Positions 33,961-42,280 of a stretch of 48,179 nt of DNA are shown here, one piece after another (position 1 is the stretch's first letter; the number at the start of each line of letters is the position of its first letter). The notes beneath the pieces were generated by a model. The model was not told where the DNA came from, did not search any database, and saw nothing but the letters and a program-made list of their open reading frames with translations. The translations under genes and the position numbers were made by a program. Source of the stretch: JBMNKL01 sp050261495. GTDB taxonomy: Bacteria; Bacillota; Clostridia; Acetivibrionales; DTU013. The DNA lies in assembly GCA_050261495.1 (NCBI GenBank), contig JBLNDI010000149.1:1-48179 (forward strand), in the 5' to 3' direction.

Positions 33961-35139
33961 ATGTATCAATATATAAAAAGTAAAAATATATTATATGGCC
34001 CTCCGAGGAATTGGCATTTTGTCAAAGGATATCTGGTAATCAACGAAGGAAAAATTGTGGACTTAATTGCTGACGCCCCACATGATTCCGATGTTCTTGA
34101 CCTTGAGGAAGATTATGTGCTTCCTGGCTTTATTGACAATCATACCCACGGTGCGATAGGTATTGATGTGTCAGGCTGCAGTTCCGAAGAACTGACGAAG
34201 CTTTCGAAATTTTACGCTGAAAACGGTGTTGCCGGCTATTTGCCCACATTAACCTCAATTTCCCAACAGGCAGCTTTCAAAGCCCTGGATACAATCGCGT
34301 CAAGCACTTGTAGCGATGGAGCGGAGATTCTCGGGATACACATGGAAGGGCCTTGCCTGAATGAAAAATACCGTGGTGCGCAAAGTGCCGAATATCTCCG
34401 TAATCCTTCAGTAGATGATTTTAAAGAATATATTGCCGCCGCAAAGGGTTTGCTGCGGCTGGTAACGCTTTCTCCGGAGCTGGATGGAGGAATTGATGCC
34501 ATTGAGTTCCTTAAAAATCAAGGTGTTTCCGTAAATATCGGGCACAGTAACGCGACGTTTAAAGAGAGCGATGAAGCATTCAATGCCGGGGCAGGCTGTG
34601 TCAGCCACTTTTTGAATGGAATGCGGGCATTTCATCAACATGAGCCTTCAATAATCGGCAATGTTTTTCTGCGCGATGATGTATTTGTAGAATTAATATG
34701 CGATGGTTTTCATTTGGTTCCTGATACGGTGCGCGTGGTTAACAAGATATTGAAAGTTAACCGGATCATTCTGATTACCGACAGTATCGTGGCAGCGGGC
34801 TGGCCGGACGGCCAATACAACACGCCGTGCTTCACGGAGCCGCTTGTGGTAAAGAACGGCGATACTCGCTTGTTGTATACGAATTCTCGTGCCGGAAGTA
34901 CAATTACATTAGACAAAGCGTTTAGAAACTTTATTGACTTTACAGGCGTCCGATTGGAGGATGCAGTACTTTGTGTATGCGCAAATCCTGCAAAACATAT
35001 AGGCCTCGATGATTCGCTTGGGAGTATCGAGCCGTGGAAAAGGGCATCCCTCACGGTGCTCAATAAGGGTTTGTCCGTAGTTAGGACTATTGTAAACGGC
35101 AGGTCGGTATACGTTTCTGAAAGTATGAATAAAAAATAA
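33961..35139 (+). CDS. nagA: N-acetylglucosamine-6-phosphate deacetylase family (NagA-like)
   Basis: The 392-residue amidohydrolase has LPGFIDNHTHGAIGIDV (metal-site HxH, about 55-70), GIHMEGPCLNEKYRGAQ (metal Glu, about 123-139), VNIGHSNAT (metal His, near 193), a CVSHFLNGMRAFHQHEPS loop (usually THLFNAMRPLHHREPG), ICDGFHL and ILITDSI (catalytic Asp). NagA removes acetate from N-acetylglucosamine 6-phosphate; AgaA does the same for the galactosamine isomer. The amino-sugar identity cannot be read here. It is the last gene of the rightward operon and is followed by a strong terminator. Together with the NagB-like, SIS, PFK and aldolase proteins it defines an amino-sugar route. Confidence 0.88.
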   Translation: MYQYIKSKNILYGPPRNWHFVKGYLVINEGKIVDLIADAPHDSDVLDLEEDYVLPGFIDNHTHGAIGIDVSGCSSEELTKLSKFYAENGVAGYLPTLTSISQQAAFKALDTIASSTCSDGAEILGIHMEGPCLNEKYRGAQSAEYLRNPSVDDFKEYIAAAKGLLRLVTLSPELDGGIDAIEFLKNQGVSVNIGHSNATFKESDEAFNAGAGCVSHFLNGMRAFHQHEPSIIGNVFLRDDVFVELICDGFHLVPDTVRVVNKILKVNRIILITDSIVAAGWPDGQYNTPCFTEPLVVKNGDTRLLYTNSRAGSTITLDKAFRNFIDFTGVRLEDAVLCVCANPAKHIGLDDSLGSIEPWKRASLTVLNKGLSVVRTIVNGRSVYVSESMNKK

Positions 35140-35162
35140 CCAAAACCGTTTAAGGTGCCGAT

Positions 35163-35208
35163 AACCATGCGGGGTACTTCAATATCCCGGATGGTTTTTT
35201 ATTTTTTT
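35163..35208 (+). terminator. Rho-independent terminator of the rightward operon
   Basis: An 11-bp stem with one mismatch, AACCATGCGGG at 35163-35173 pairing with CCCGGATGGTT, closes a ~12-base loop and is followed by TTTTATTTTTTT up to 35208. It lies 24 bases after the nagA stop codon. Confidence 0.85.
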
Positions 35209-35258
35209 ACCAAGAGTTGTAACTATGCTGAAAGATGTATGGTTACCGGTAAAATGTT

Positions 35259-35281
35259 AAATCACAATAAAAAAGTGATTT
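35259..35281. other. Inverted repeat upstream of the chemoreceptor gene
   Basis: AAATCAC (35259-35265) and its exact complement GTGATTT (35275-35281) are separated by nine A/T-rich bases. It lies 137 bases before the chemoreceptor ATG and could be an operator for that gene. I see no convincing sigma-A or sigma-D promoter in the gap. Confidence 0.35.
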
Positions 35282-35417
35282 ACTACCAGGCAATATTTGT
35301 AGTATTATGTTGTTGGAAAATGTAGTTGTCTGACTTTTTTATTGCACACCAAAAAATTGTTACTTGAAATAAATAAATATGAAAATTCTTATTTGCCCTG
35401 AATGAGGGTATTTCATT

Positions 35418-37553
35418 ATGAAAAAGGAGCATGATGTTATGAGAAGCAAGAAGCTAATGGGCGCGCTAATGTTCATCTTTTACATGTCAGCATCGATCCT
35501 TCCTGTAACGATCCTAACTGCGGCATACCTGGGCCAATACCGGAACATCCAAGTTTTCATCGTGCTGGCATGTTTGCTGGCCCTGGCGGGATTTTTCATG
35601 CACATTTTTATCTCGGCCAGGATATCAAAAGGCAGCCAGTCGATAATACAGGCGTTTCAAAGGGCGAAAGACGGAGATATAAATACGGAGATAAAAGAAA
35701 CGGGGAATTTTCAAACCAGGGAAATTATTAAAGAAAGCAACGATTTGCTGAAGCATTTCAATAAAGTTCTTTCCAATGTAGGCCGGTCGACGGAAGAGGT
35801 AAAACATCTTGTTTACACGGTAAAGGCTACTTCGAAGGAGGCTTCGGATATCTCAAACCAGATCGGCTCATCCGCGGAGATGGTGTCGAAGGGAGCGGCG
35901 GAGCAGGCGGAGGATGCCGAGGAATGCATAAAGGTTACAACGGAACTGGTGAAAAAATTCGAAGAAGTAGCCAAGTCAGCCGAGCTTATGACAAAAAAAG
36001 CCGACATTACCAGGGAAATGGCCGATTTTGGGAAGGCGAACATTTCCGACCTTCTTGAGAAGAGCAAGTTGACCGAAGCCAACATGGAAAACATAAATCA
36101 AAAAATCAGCGAACTGAACGAGATGGCGGCCAACATCAGCGAAATAACCGCCACGATATCAAATATATCGAGCAAGACGACACTATTGTCGCTGAACGCT
36201 TCAATCGAAGCGGCAAGGGCCGGGGAAGCGGGAAAAGGTTTTGCGGTTGTTGCCGAAGAAATTAAAAAGCTGGCGCAGCAAAGCGTCAAGTCCAGCGAAC
36301 AAATCAATAAAATTATTGTCGGAATACAGAACCAGGTAGGCATAACAACAGAAACGATCGCATCGACGACAAAAACCATCCAGGTGCAGACAGAATCGGT
36401 GCATAAGACAAATGAAGCTTTCTTCGGAATATCAAACGCGGTTGATGAATTAATCACACAGCTCCTGGAGGTCAAAAAAGGTATCGGCATTCTTGACCAA
36501 TTCAAGCAGACCTTGTCCGAGGCAATCGGCAATATAGCTTCGGTCGCGCAGGAAACGGCCGCTTCCACGCAGGAAATAACCTCCCTGATGTATTCTCAGA
36601 TAAACTCTTCGGAAATCTTGGTCCAGCTTTCGGAAAGCTTTGACATGATCATAGAGAACCTGGAAAAGGCTATAAACAAGTTTAATTTTGAAAGAATCGC
36701 AACTGTCAAACGCTCTTTCGCGATTATTCCGTGCGTTGACATTCCGTTCTTCAAGGATACGAGGGAAGGAGCAATGGACGCTGCCGCAAAGCTTGGCGTG
36801 GATGTGCTGTGGTGCGCGCCGAAAAATTATGAACCGAAGGAACAGGCTGCGATTATCGACGAAGTGGTGGAAAAAGGCGTGGCCGGCATCGGCATAGGCC
36901 CCATAGACGGCCCCGAGGTCAGGCAGAGTTTGCAAAAGGCCTTGGATAAGGGCATCAAGGTGGTTTGCTTCGATACCGACATACCGGAAATAGGGAGACA
37001 CGGCTTTATCGGAACGGATAACTTCAAGGCAGGCAGGATGCTTGGCGAGCTGGTGGCTAAGAAGCTTAACGGCAAGGGAAAAGTCATAGGTTCAATGGCA
37101 AGCAAAAACATGATGAACCAAAAAGAACGCTACGACGGATTCATGGAGGTTATTAAGCAGTTCCCCGAAATTGAAGTGATCGACATTATTCCCACGGTAC
37201 ATACGGATAGTGAAGTCAGATGGAAGATGGTCAAGGAAATAGTCCAGAAAATAGGCGATTTTGATTGCTTCGTAAGCCTGGATGCTTCCGGAAGTTATTA
37301 TGTCCGCAGAATGAATGAAGAACTGGGCATAACTCCTATTTCCGTGGTATTTGACATAACGAATGATTCTGTGAAGCCTTTGAAGACCGGATATACGTCC
37401 GTCCTGGCGCAGCGCCCGAGGCTGTGGGGCGAATTGTCCGTCAGGAGGCTCAATGAATTGTGCAGCGGGAAAACAATCAAGGACACTGAAGACACGGGAA
37501 CTTATGAAATAAACAAGAGCAACATGAGCGTGTTTATAAAAGAAGCGCAGTGA
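35418..37553 (+). CDS. Methyl-accepting chemotaxis protein with C-terminal sugar-binding (PBP-I) domain
   Basis: This is a 711-residue chemoreceptor. Two membrane helices form a tight hairpin (about 13-38 and 45-67), leaving almost nothing outside. Next come a linker and a long coiled-coil signalling domain whose tip (ISSKTTLLSLNASIEAARAGEAGKGFAVVAEEIKKLAQQS) lies at ~250-290. The last ~270 residues (from about 435: RSFAIIPCVDIPFFKDTREGAMDAAAKLGVDV, then GTDNFKAGRMLGELVAKKL) are a ribose-binding-protein-like Peripla_BP_4 domain. By topology that domain sits in the cytosol, so the receptor should read an internal sugar. No periplasmic sensor or clear HAMP is present. The ATG at 35418 (GAGGG upstream) and the ATG at 35439 (AAGGAG upstream) are equally good starts. 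Confidence 0.88.
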   Translation: MKKEHDVMRSKKLMGALMFIFYMSASILPVTILTAAYLGQYRNIQVFIVLACLLALAGFFMHIFISARISKGSQSIIQAFQRAKDGDINTEIKETGNFQTREIIKESNDLLKHFNKVLSNVGRSTEEVKHLVYTVKATSKEASDISNQIGSSAEMVSKGAAEQAEDAEECIKVTTELVKKFEEVAKSAELMTKKADITREMADFGKANISDLLEKSKLTEANMENINQKISELNEMAANISEITATISNISSKTTLLSLNASIEAARAGEAGKGFAVVAEEIKKLAQQSVKSSEQINKIIVGIQNQVGITTETIASTTKTIQVQTESVHKTNEAFFGISNAVDELITQLLEVKKGIGILDQFKQTLSEAIGNIASVAQETAASTQEITSLMYSQINSSEILVQLSESFDMIIENLEKAINKFNFERIATVKRSFAIIPCVDIPFFKDTREGAMDAAAKLGVDVLWCAPKNYEPKEQAAIIDEVVEKGVAGIGIGPIDGPEVRQSLQKALDKGIKVVCFDTDIPEIGRHGFIGTDNFKAGRMLGELVAKKLNGKGKVIGSMASKNMMNQKERYDGFMEVIKQFPEIEVIDIIPTVHTDSEVRWKMVKEIVQKIGDFDCFVSLDASGSYYVRRMNEELGITPISVVFDITNDSVKPLKTGYTSVLAQRPRLWGELSVRRLNELCSGKTIKDTEDTGTYEINKSNMSVFIKEAQ

Positions 37554-37558
37554 TATTT

Positions 37559-37601
37559 GCCGCCCTCACCCGAGCACGGATGAATCGGCGGGTAGGGCGG
37601 C
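37559..37601 (+). terminator. Terminator-like hairpin after the chemoreceptor gene
   Basis: GCCGCCCT (37559-37566) pairs with AGGGCGGC (37594-37601), extended inside by CCCG/CGGG. The G+C-rich stem begins six bases after the stop codon but lacks a good T-run, so termination may be partial. Confidence 0.55.
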
Positions 37602-37664
37602 TTGCATGGGGTGCGGGTCAAGGCATATGATGAACCGGCTCTTTTAAAAGCTGTTACTAGAACG

Positions 37665-37891
37665 GATGGGTATAGCGCAAATTAAGACATCGTGTGCAGG
37701 AATGGCTGCAGGATGTTTGCTTTGACGACGGCCGAACGCGGAACTGGGAGCAACAGCCTGCACCACGGATGGTGCAGGCGCGCGATGCTAAGGCAGGGAT
37801 GCCGATTCATCCGCGCCCGCGTGAGGACGAGTCAAGGTATTACAGCCTGCCCATGACGGAACCCGATGTCAAATTTGCGCTATACCCATCC
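37665..37891 (+). ncRNA. Large structured non-coding RNA (possibly raiA class)
   Basis: A perfect 20-bp closing stem joins 37665-37684 to 37872-37891 and continues, after a small AA/A bulge, with 7 more pairs (37687-37693 with 37864-37870). Inside are TGCAG/CTGCA at 37696-37711, a perfect 9-bp hairpin GCCTGCACC/GGTGCAGGC with a six-base loop at 37756-37779, GCGCG/CGCGC (37780-37784 with 37812-37816) enclosing a GGCA-GGGA-TGCC hairpin (GNRA-type loop, 37792-37803), and GTCA/TGAC pairing near 37831-37857. A 74-codon reading frame here has no ribosome site and is dictated by the stems. Size and multi-branched shape fit the clostridial raiA RNA class, but I cannot check the consensus. Strand is uncertain, since the closing stem is symmetrical; plus is assumed from neighbouring genes. 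Confidence 0.72.
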
Positions 37892-37925
37892 TTACAGCAG
37901 CTTTTCAACACGCGTTAAAAACTTG

Positions 37926-37954
37926 TTGATTATCAGGGTTTTCAGATTTATAAT
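37926..37954 (+). promoter_or_regulatory. Promoter of the acyl-CoA synthetase gene
   Basis: TTGATT (37926-37931), a 17-base spacer and perfect TATAAT (37949-37954). The ~110-base leader up to 38072 contains a GGCCGC/GCGGCC hairpin (about 38004-38030), which might be regulatory; a terminator T-run is not directly attached. Confidence 0.65.
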
Positions 37955-38071
37955 AGTATTCGACACTTATTTATCAAAGATATGGGGACATGTTCGTTGA
38001 ACCCGGCCGCACGCTGGCCGTGACAGCGGCCTTACCGCCATGTTTTTCAAGCAGAACGGGAGGATGGTAGA

Positions 38072-39706
38072 ATGCCTATCACTGAAATACTGTCGCGCAA
38101 CGCGGAATTATACGGACAGGAATTATGCCTGACAGAAATAAACCTTGATCTCCAGGAAAGCCACAATGTCATATGGCGTGAATATGAGCTTATCGTGAGC
38201 AGCCCGCTGGGCGAGTACAGGCGCGAGATGACCTGGGGCGTTTTTAACGAAAAGGCGAACAGGTTTGCCAACTTGTTGATAAAAAGAGGCATAAAAAAAG
38301 GAGACAAGGTGGCCATTCTCCTGATGAATTGCCTTGAGTGGCTTCCGATTTATTTTGGAATATTGAAAACCGGCGCAGTCGCAGTGCCGTTAAATTTCCG
38401 CTATACAGCCGAGGAAATAAAATATTGCCTGGATTTATCGGACGCCGTCGCGCTGGTCTTCGGACCCGAATTTATCGGCCGCATGGAAACGATTTATGAC
38501 CAGATACCCAAAATCAGGATGCTGTTTTATGCCGGCGAAAACCGTCCCACCTTCGCGGAAAGCTATGACCGCCTGACGGCGAATTGTTCTTCCGAGGAAC
38601 CGGGGATAAAGCTTTCGGACGATGATGACGCCGCGATATATTTTTCATCCGGGACCACCGGGTTCCCGAAGGCTATTTTGCACTCGCACAGGAGCCTGGT
38701 ATCCGCGTGTTACACGGAACAGAAACACCACGGCCAAACGCGTGACGATAATTTCCTGTGCATACCGCCGCTTTACCATACGGGCGCCAAGATGCACTGG
38801 TTCGGCAGCCTCCTGGCGGGAAGCAAGGCCGTGCTGCTTCGCGGGATCAAGCCTGAATGGATACTCAGGATAGTATCGGAAGAGAAAATAACCATTGTCT
38901 GGCTGTTGGTTCCCTGGGCGCAGGACATCCTGGACGCAATTGAAAGAGGGGATGTCAGGCTTGAGGATTATGATTTGTCCAGCTGGAGGCTGATGCATAT
39001 AGGGGCGCAGCCCGTTCCTCCCAGCCTGATCCGCCGCTGGAAGGAATATTTCCCCAACCACCTTTATGATACAAACTATGGCCTCAGCGAATCCTCCGGC
39101 CCCGGATGCGTACACCTGGGTGTTGAAAATATTCACAAGGTCGGAGCCATCGGCATACCCGGCTATGGCTGGGAAGCCAGGATTGTCGGCGATGACGGGC
39201 GCGAGGTGGAGCCGGGAGAGGTTGGCGAGTTGGCTGTCAAAGGCCCCGGCATTATGAAATGCTATTACAAGGACCCGGAGGCGACCGCGGCGGTACTCAA
39301 GGACGGCTGGCTTCTGACCGGCGATATGGCCAGGACGGATGAAGACGGGTTCATTTACTTGGTTGACCGGAAAAAAGATGTTATAATAAGTGGGGGCGAG
39401 AATATATACCCGGTGCAGATCGAAGATTACCTGCGCACCCACGAAGCAATAAAGGACGCCGCCGTCATCGGGCTGCCCGACGACCGGCTGGGCGAGATTG
39501 CGGCCGCTATAATAGAGCTTAAACCGGGATTCCGGTTGAGCGAGGAAGATATAAAGGCTTTTTGCATCCAACTGCCGCGTTATAAGCGCCCGAGGAAAAT
39601 CATTTTCGATCACGTGCCGCGTAATCCCACCGGTAAAATAGAAAAACCACGTTTACGGGAGAAATACGGCGTATTGGGCCTGGTTGCCGCGCAGACTGAG
39701 AGATGA
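38072..39706 (+). CDS. AMP-forming acyl-CoA synthetase (class I adenylate-forming)
   Basis: The 544-residue ligase activates a carboxylic acid, probably a fatty or aromatic acid, through an acyl-AMP to the CoA thioester. Seen: the P-loop YFSSGTTGFPKA near 190, YGLSESSG near 340, GWLLTGDMARTDEDGFIYLVDRKKDVIISGGENIYPVQIE (about 412-451, hinge and A8 motif) and the catalytic lysine in NPTGKIEKP near the C-terminus. The N-terminus has ~30 extra residues with a charged SPLGEYRREMTW segment. Full length for the family. GGGAGG lies before the ATG. It is followed 25 bases later by glpP, so the two may be one operon. The acyl chain is not predictable. Confidence 0.9.
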   Translation: MPITEILSRNAELYGQELCLTEINLDLQESHNVIWREYELIVSSPLGEYRREMTWGVFNEKANRFANLLIKRGIKKGDKVAILLMNCLEWLPIYFGILKTGAVAVPLNFRYTAEEIKYCLDLSDAVALVFGPEFIGRMETIYDQIPKIRMLFYAGENRPTFAESYDRLTANCSSEEPGIKLSDDDDAAIYFSSGTTGFPKAILHSHRSLVSACYTEQKHHGQTRDDNFLCIPPLYHTGAKMHWFGSLLAGSKAVLLRGIKPEWILRIVSEEKITIVWLLVPWAQDILDAIERGDVRLEDYDLSSWRLMHIGAQPVPPSLIRRWKEYFPNHLYDTNYGLSESSGPGCVHLGVENIHKVGAIGIPGYGWEARIVGDDGREVEPGEVGELAVKGPGIMKCYYKDPEATAAVLKDGWLLTGDMARTDEDGFIYLVDRKKDVIISGGENIYPVQIEDYLRTHEAIKDAAVIGLPDDRLGEIAAAIIELKPGFRLSEEDIKAFCIQLPRYKRPRKIIFDHVPRNPTGKIEKPRLREKYGVLGLVAAQTER

Positions 39707-39731
39707 ACGGCGCGCAAAACGGTGATGAATT

Positions 39732-40295
39732 ATGATCGGGGATATAATTGAAAGCATGCGGAAAAACCCTGTAATCGCCGCGGTAAGGAAAGAGAAGGAC
39801 ATCGAGGAGGCCTTGCATGGCAAGGCTTTCAACATTTTCATTTTGAGCTGTGATATCTTTAATATCAAGAGAATTGTAGACAGCGTAAAGGAAAGCGGGA
39901 AGAACGTTTTCATTCATATCGACCTTCTCGAAGGCTTGGGCAGGGACAACAGGGCGATCGATTATATAGCCGAAGAAATAAAGCCCAGCGGGATAATCAG
40001 CACAAGGAGCCAGAGCATAAAATACGCGATGGGCAAAGGTATTTTTACCATACAGCGGTTTTTCCTTATTGACAGCCTTTCGTACGATACCACTGTCAAA
40101 ACCGCGCGCACGATTCAGCCGGATATAGTGGAACTGATGCCGGCTGTTATGCCTTCAGTAATGGAGAGAATCTGCAAGGAATTGTCAATGCCTGCGATAG
40201 CGGGCGGACTGGTTGAAACCCTCGAGGATATAAAAGCGATTCTAAATTCAGGTCCGATTGCCGTTTCCACGGGAAAAAAAGCGTTATGGAAATAG
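39732..40295 (+). CDS. glpP: Glycerol-3-phosphate-responsive antiterminator GlpP
   Basis: The 187-residue protein matches GlpP of Firmicutes, a TIM-barrel-like RNA-binding protein that, with glycerol 3-phosphate, prevents termination in leaders of glp operons. Matching blocks: NPVIAAVRKEKDIEEAL at the N-terminus, FILSCDIFNIKRIVDSVK, HIDLLEGLGRD, PSGIISTRSQSIKYAM, GIFTIQRFFLIDS, QPDIVELMPAVMP, AIAGGLVETLEDIKAIL and GPIAVSTGKKALW. Length equals the family. No glpF, glpK or glpD is in the window; the acyl-CoA synthetase directly upstream is an unusual neighbour. The ribosome binding site is weak. The 140-base gap behind it holds no gene. Confidence 0.93.
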   Translation: MIGDIIESMRKNPVIAAVRKEKDIEEALHGKAFNIFILSCDIFNIKRIVDSVKESGKNVFIHIDLLEGLGRDNRAIDYIAEEIKPSGIISTRSQSIKYAMGKGIFTIQRFFLIDSLSYDTTVKTARTIQPDIVELMPAVMPSVMERICKELSMPAIAGGLVETLEDIKAILNSGPIAVSTGKKALWK

Positions 40296-40468
40296 CGGCA
40301 TGTCTTCGCTGCCAGGTTATATGAACTTTCACGCCTTACGCCTCATATCATGTTAAGGGTAATAATCCTGTTGCAAAAATGCACACCGCAAGCGAATAGC
40401 CGTTCGGAAAAATCAATGTAAGTGCGTCCGGGCTATAATTGCGGAAATTGCATGATGGGGGATTTTGC

Positions 40469-42280
40469 ATGTTCAGGAACACTGCCGTCGGAAACCGCCT
40501 GGTGCGGCTTACCAAGGCCTTTGACAGGGATGGCTGCGAGGTTGTGAAGGTAGTTACATATAAGGGCAGGACGGGTATCACCGCCGAAAGCATAACAGCT
40601 GTCAATTATGATACAAAAGAGCCTAAAAAGGTATATTACCTGGAAGGGAACCCGTACGAGACGGGTTATCTCATGGGCAGCATGGCGGAAAAGGAAATCT
40701 CGCGGATGATGGATTATACCGACAGGGTTGTTTTTTCATTCATAGGCAGCAAGACGCTGGAGAAAATCAAGCTGGCTCAGGATATACTGGTCAAGGTTGT
40801 ATATGAATTGTCAAAATCGGTCTATAAACAGCTGCCGTGGGAAATCCGCGAGGAGATCAGGGGAATCCTTGACGGCTGCAAAAATGCAAACCCGAAGACG
40901 CGTGTCGATATGGAGCACCTGGTTGTGCTTAATACGGGAATAGACATTATCTGCTCAATGGTGTATACGGGCAATTTTTTCAAACGTGCCATACCGGAGC
41001 TTGAACCGGAGGATTTTAACGTGCCCATGATGTGCAATGCGTTTACCGTGGGCGGCAAAAGCGCGGGAGGAGGCTTCTATTTCGGCAGGGACTTTACCTT
41101 CCCGTCCTCGGATGTTTTCCAGGATACTGCGGCTCCAATTATTTACAACCCCATTGTCAGCCCGGCGGACCATACCGGAGTAAATACCCAAACCGAAGCT
41201 GTCTTAACGGATACCGGCGTTTCAACGGGCGACGGCGCGGGCGGGGCTTACGGCAGCGGCATTTCTGCATCAAATGTTATTGGAAATCGAAAGCCCATAC
41301 CGTTCGTAAACATAGCCGCCCCGGGAATGGTCGGAAGCGTCGCCGCCATGAACCTGGAAGGCGTCGCGGTTGGCGTGAACATGTCTCCCGGCTTTAATTG
41401 CGACCCGAAAAACATTGGCATCAATTCGCTTTTAATGACCAGGATGTGCGTCCAGTACTGCAGCAGTGCCGAGTCGGCGGCCAGGCTGGTGGCTGAGCTT
41501 CCAAAGGGCGTATCCTGGCTGTACGTCATAGCCGACGGCAGGAATTCGCGGTCCTGCATCGCCGAAGCCGGGGCTTCGGGGCCCCTGCCGGACCTGGTCC
41601 GGATACCCGCCGAAGAATACAGGCCGTTTCTGCCCGGCATGGATTTTATCCGAGAGCACAGCACCGTTCCGTACCAAAACGGCGCAATGTTCCGGTGGAA
41701 CGACTATAAGTATCCTCTTGAATACCTTGCTTTCAACCACCAGCTCCTGAGACGTTACAATGAAAGGAACAATACAAGCAAGATCATACATACCGGGGCT
41801 TTTGATGAAAAGGGTTACATTAATAACAAGTACGAGCAAAACTGCCCGTCCACGTTTTATTTCGCACCCCAGCGGGAAGAAAGCGACGATATCCTGGTAG
41901 CTTCAAACCATTACATCATACCTGAAATGCGTTATTTTGCCATGCATTCGTGGACAGAGCGCATTATCGGCAAGAGGGCCGACGATATCCAATGGCGCTA
42001 CGACGAACTGAACCGGCTGATACAAGACGAACTGGACGCGCGCGGGAGCATAGGATTTGAAGAGGCAAAAAGACTAATCAGCTTTCTTGGACCTTACGGA
42101 AGAAACAAGGAATATCATGCCGACAATCCCAGGAGCAGGGACGGGAAGGAAATCAGGATCGAGGGCTGCATCTCGTTATTCGATTTGAAAAACCTGGCCG
42201 TTGAAAGCCACTACGGTTATTACTGCGACAAGTGGGTAAGGCTGTCCCTGCCGAATTATTTCGCGGGGCATTCAAATTAG
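40469..42280 (+). CDS. Ntn-hydrolase-like protein, C45 acyltransferase/peptidase-like
   Basis: This is a 603-residue protein. The segment NVPMMCNAFTVGGKSAGGGFYFGRDFTFP looks like the start of an N-terminal-nucleophile hydrolase chain of the C45/acyl-coenzyme A:6-APA acyltransferase type: a Cys followed by N-A-F, a Gly turn and the GRDxD/F strand. If so, the protein is made as a proenzyme and cleaved before that Cys, which is near residue 190. Downstream blocks NIAAPGMVGSVAAMNLEGVAVGVNM and SWLYVIADG support the fold. The substrate, an amide of some kind, is unknown. No signal peptide. ATG 40469 follows GGGGG by seven bases and a TATAAT at 40434-40439, so the TTG at 40439 is unlikely. The 3' end overlaps the convergent ABC gene by four bases. 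Confidence 0.65.
   Translation: MFRNTAVGNRLVRLTKAFDRDGCEVVKVVTYKGRTGITAESITAVNYDTKEPKKVYYLEGNPYETGYLMGSMAEKEISRMMDYTDRVVFSFIGSKTLEKIKLAQDILVKVVYELSKSVYKQLPWEIREEIRGILDGCKNANPKTRVDMEHLVVLNTGIDIICSMVYTGNFFKRAIPELEPEDFNVPMMCNAFTVGGKSAGGGFYFGRDFTFPSSDVFQDTAAPIIYNPIVSPADHTGVNTQTEAVLTDTGVSTGDGAGGAYGSGISASNVIGNRKPIPFVNIAAPGMVGSVAAMNLEGVAVGVNMSPGFNCDPKNIGINSLLMTRMCVQYCSSAESAARLVAELPKGVSWLYVIADGRNSRSCIAEAGASGPLPDLVRIPAEEYRPFLPGMDFIREHSTVPYQNGAMFRWNDYKYPLEYLAFNHQLLRRYNERNNTSKIIHTGAFDEKGYINNKYEQNCPSTFYFAPQREESDDILVASNHYIIPEMRYFAMHSWTERIIGKRADDIQWRYDELNRLIQDELDARGSIGFEEAKRLISFLGPYGRNKEYHADNPRSRDGKEIRIEGCISLFDLKNLAVESHYGYYCDKWVRLSLPNYFAGHSN

Noticed and set aside
37694..37918. 74-codon frame between chemoreceptor and acyl-CoA synthetase
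   Set aside because: It lacks a ribosome binding site and falls inside the paired arms of the structured RNA at 37665-37891, whose base pairing explains the sequence better than coding does.
38645..39613. 322-codon minus-strand frame within the acyl-CoA synthetase gene
   Set aside because: Shadow of a full-length, motif-complete synthetase; no homology recognised.
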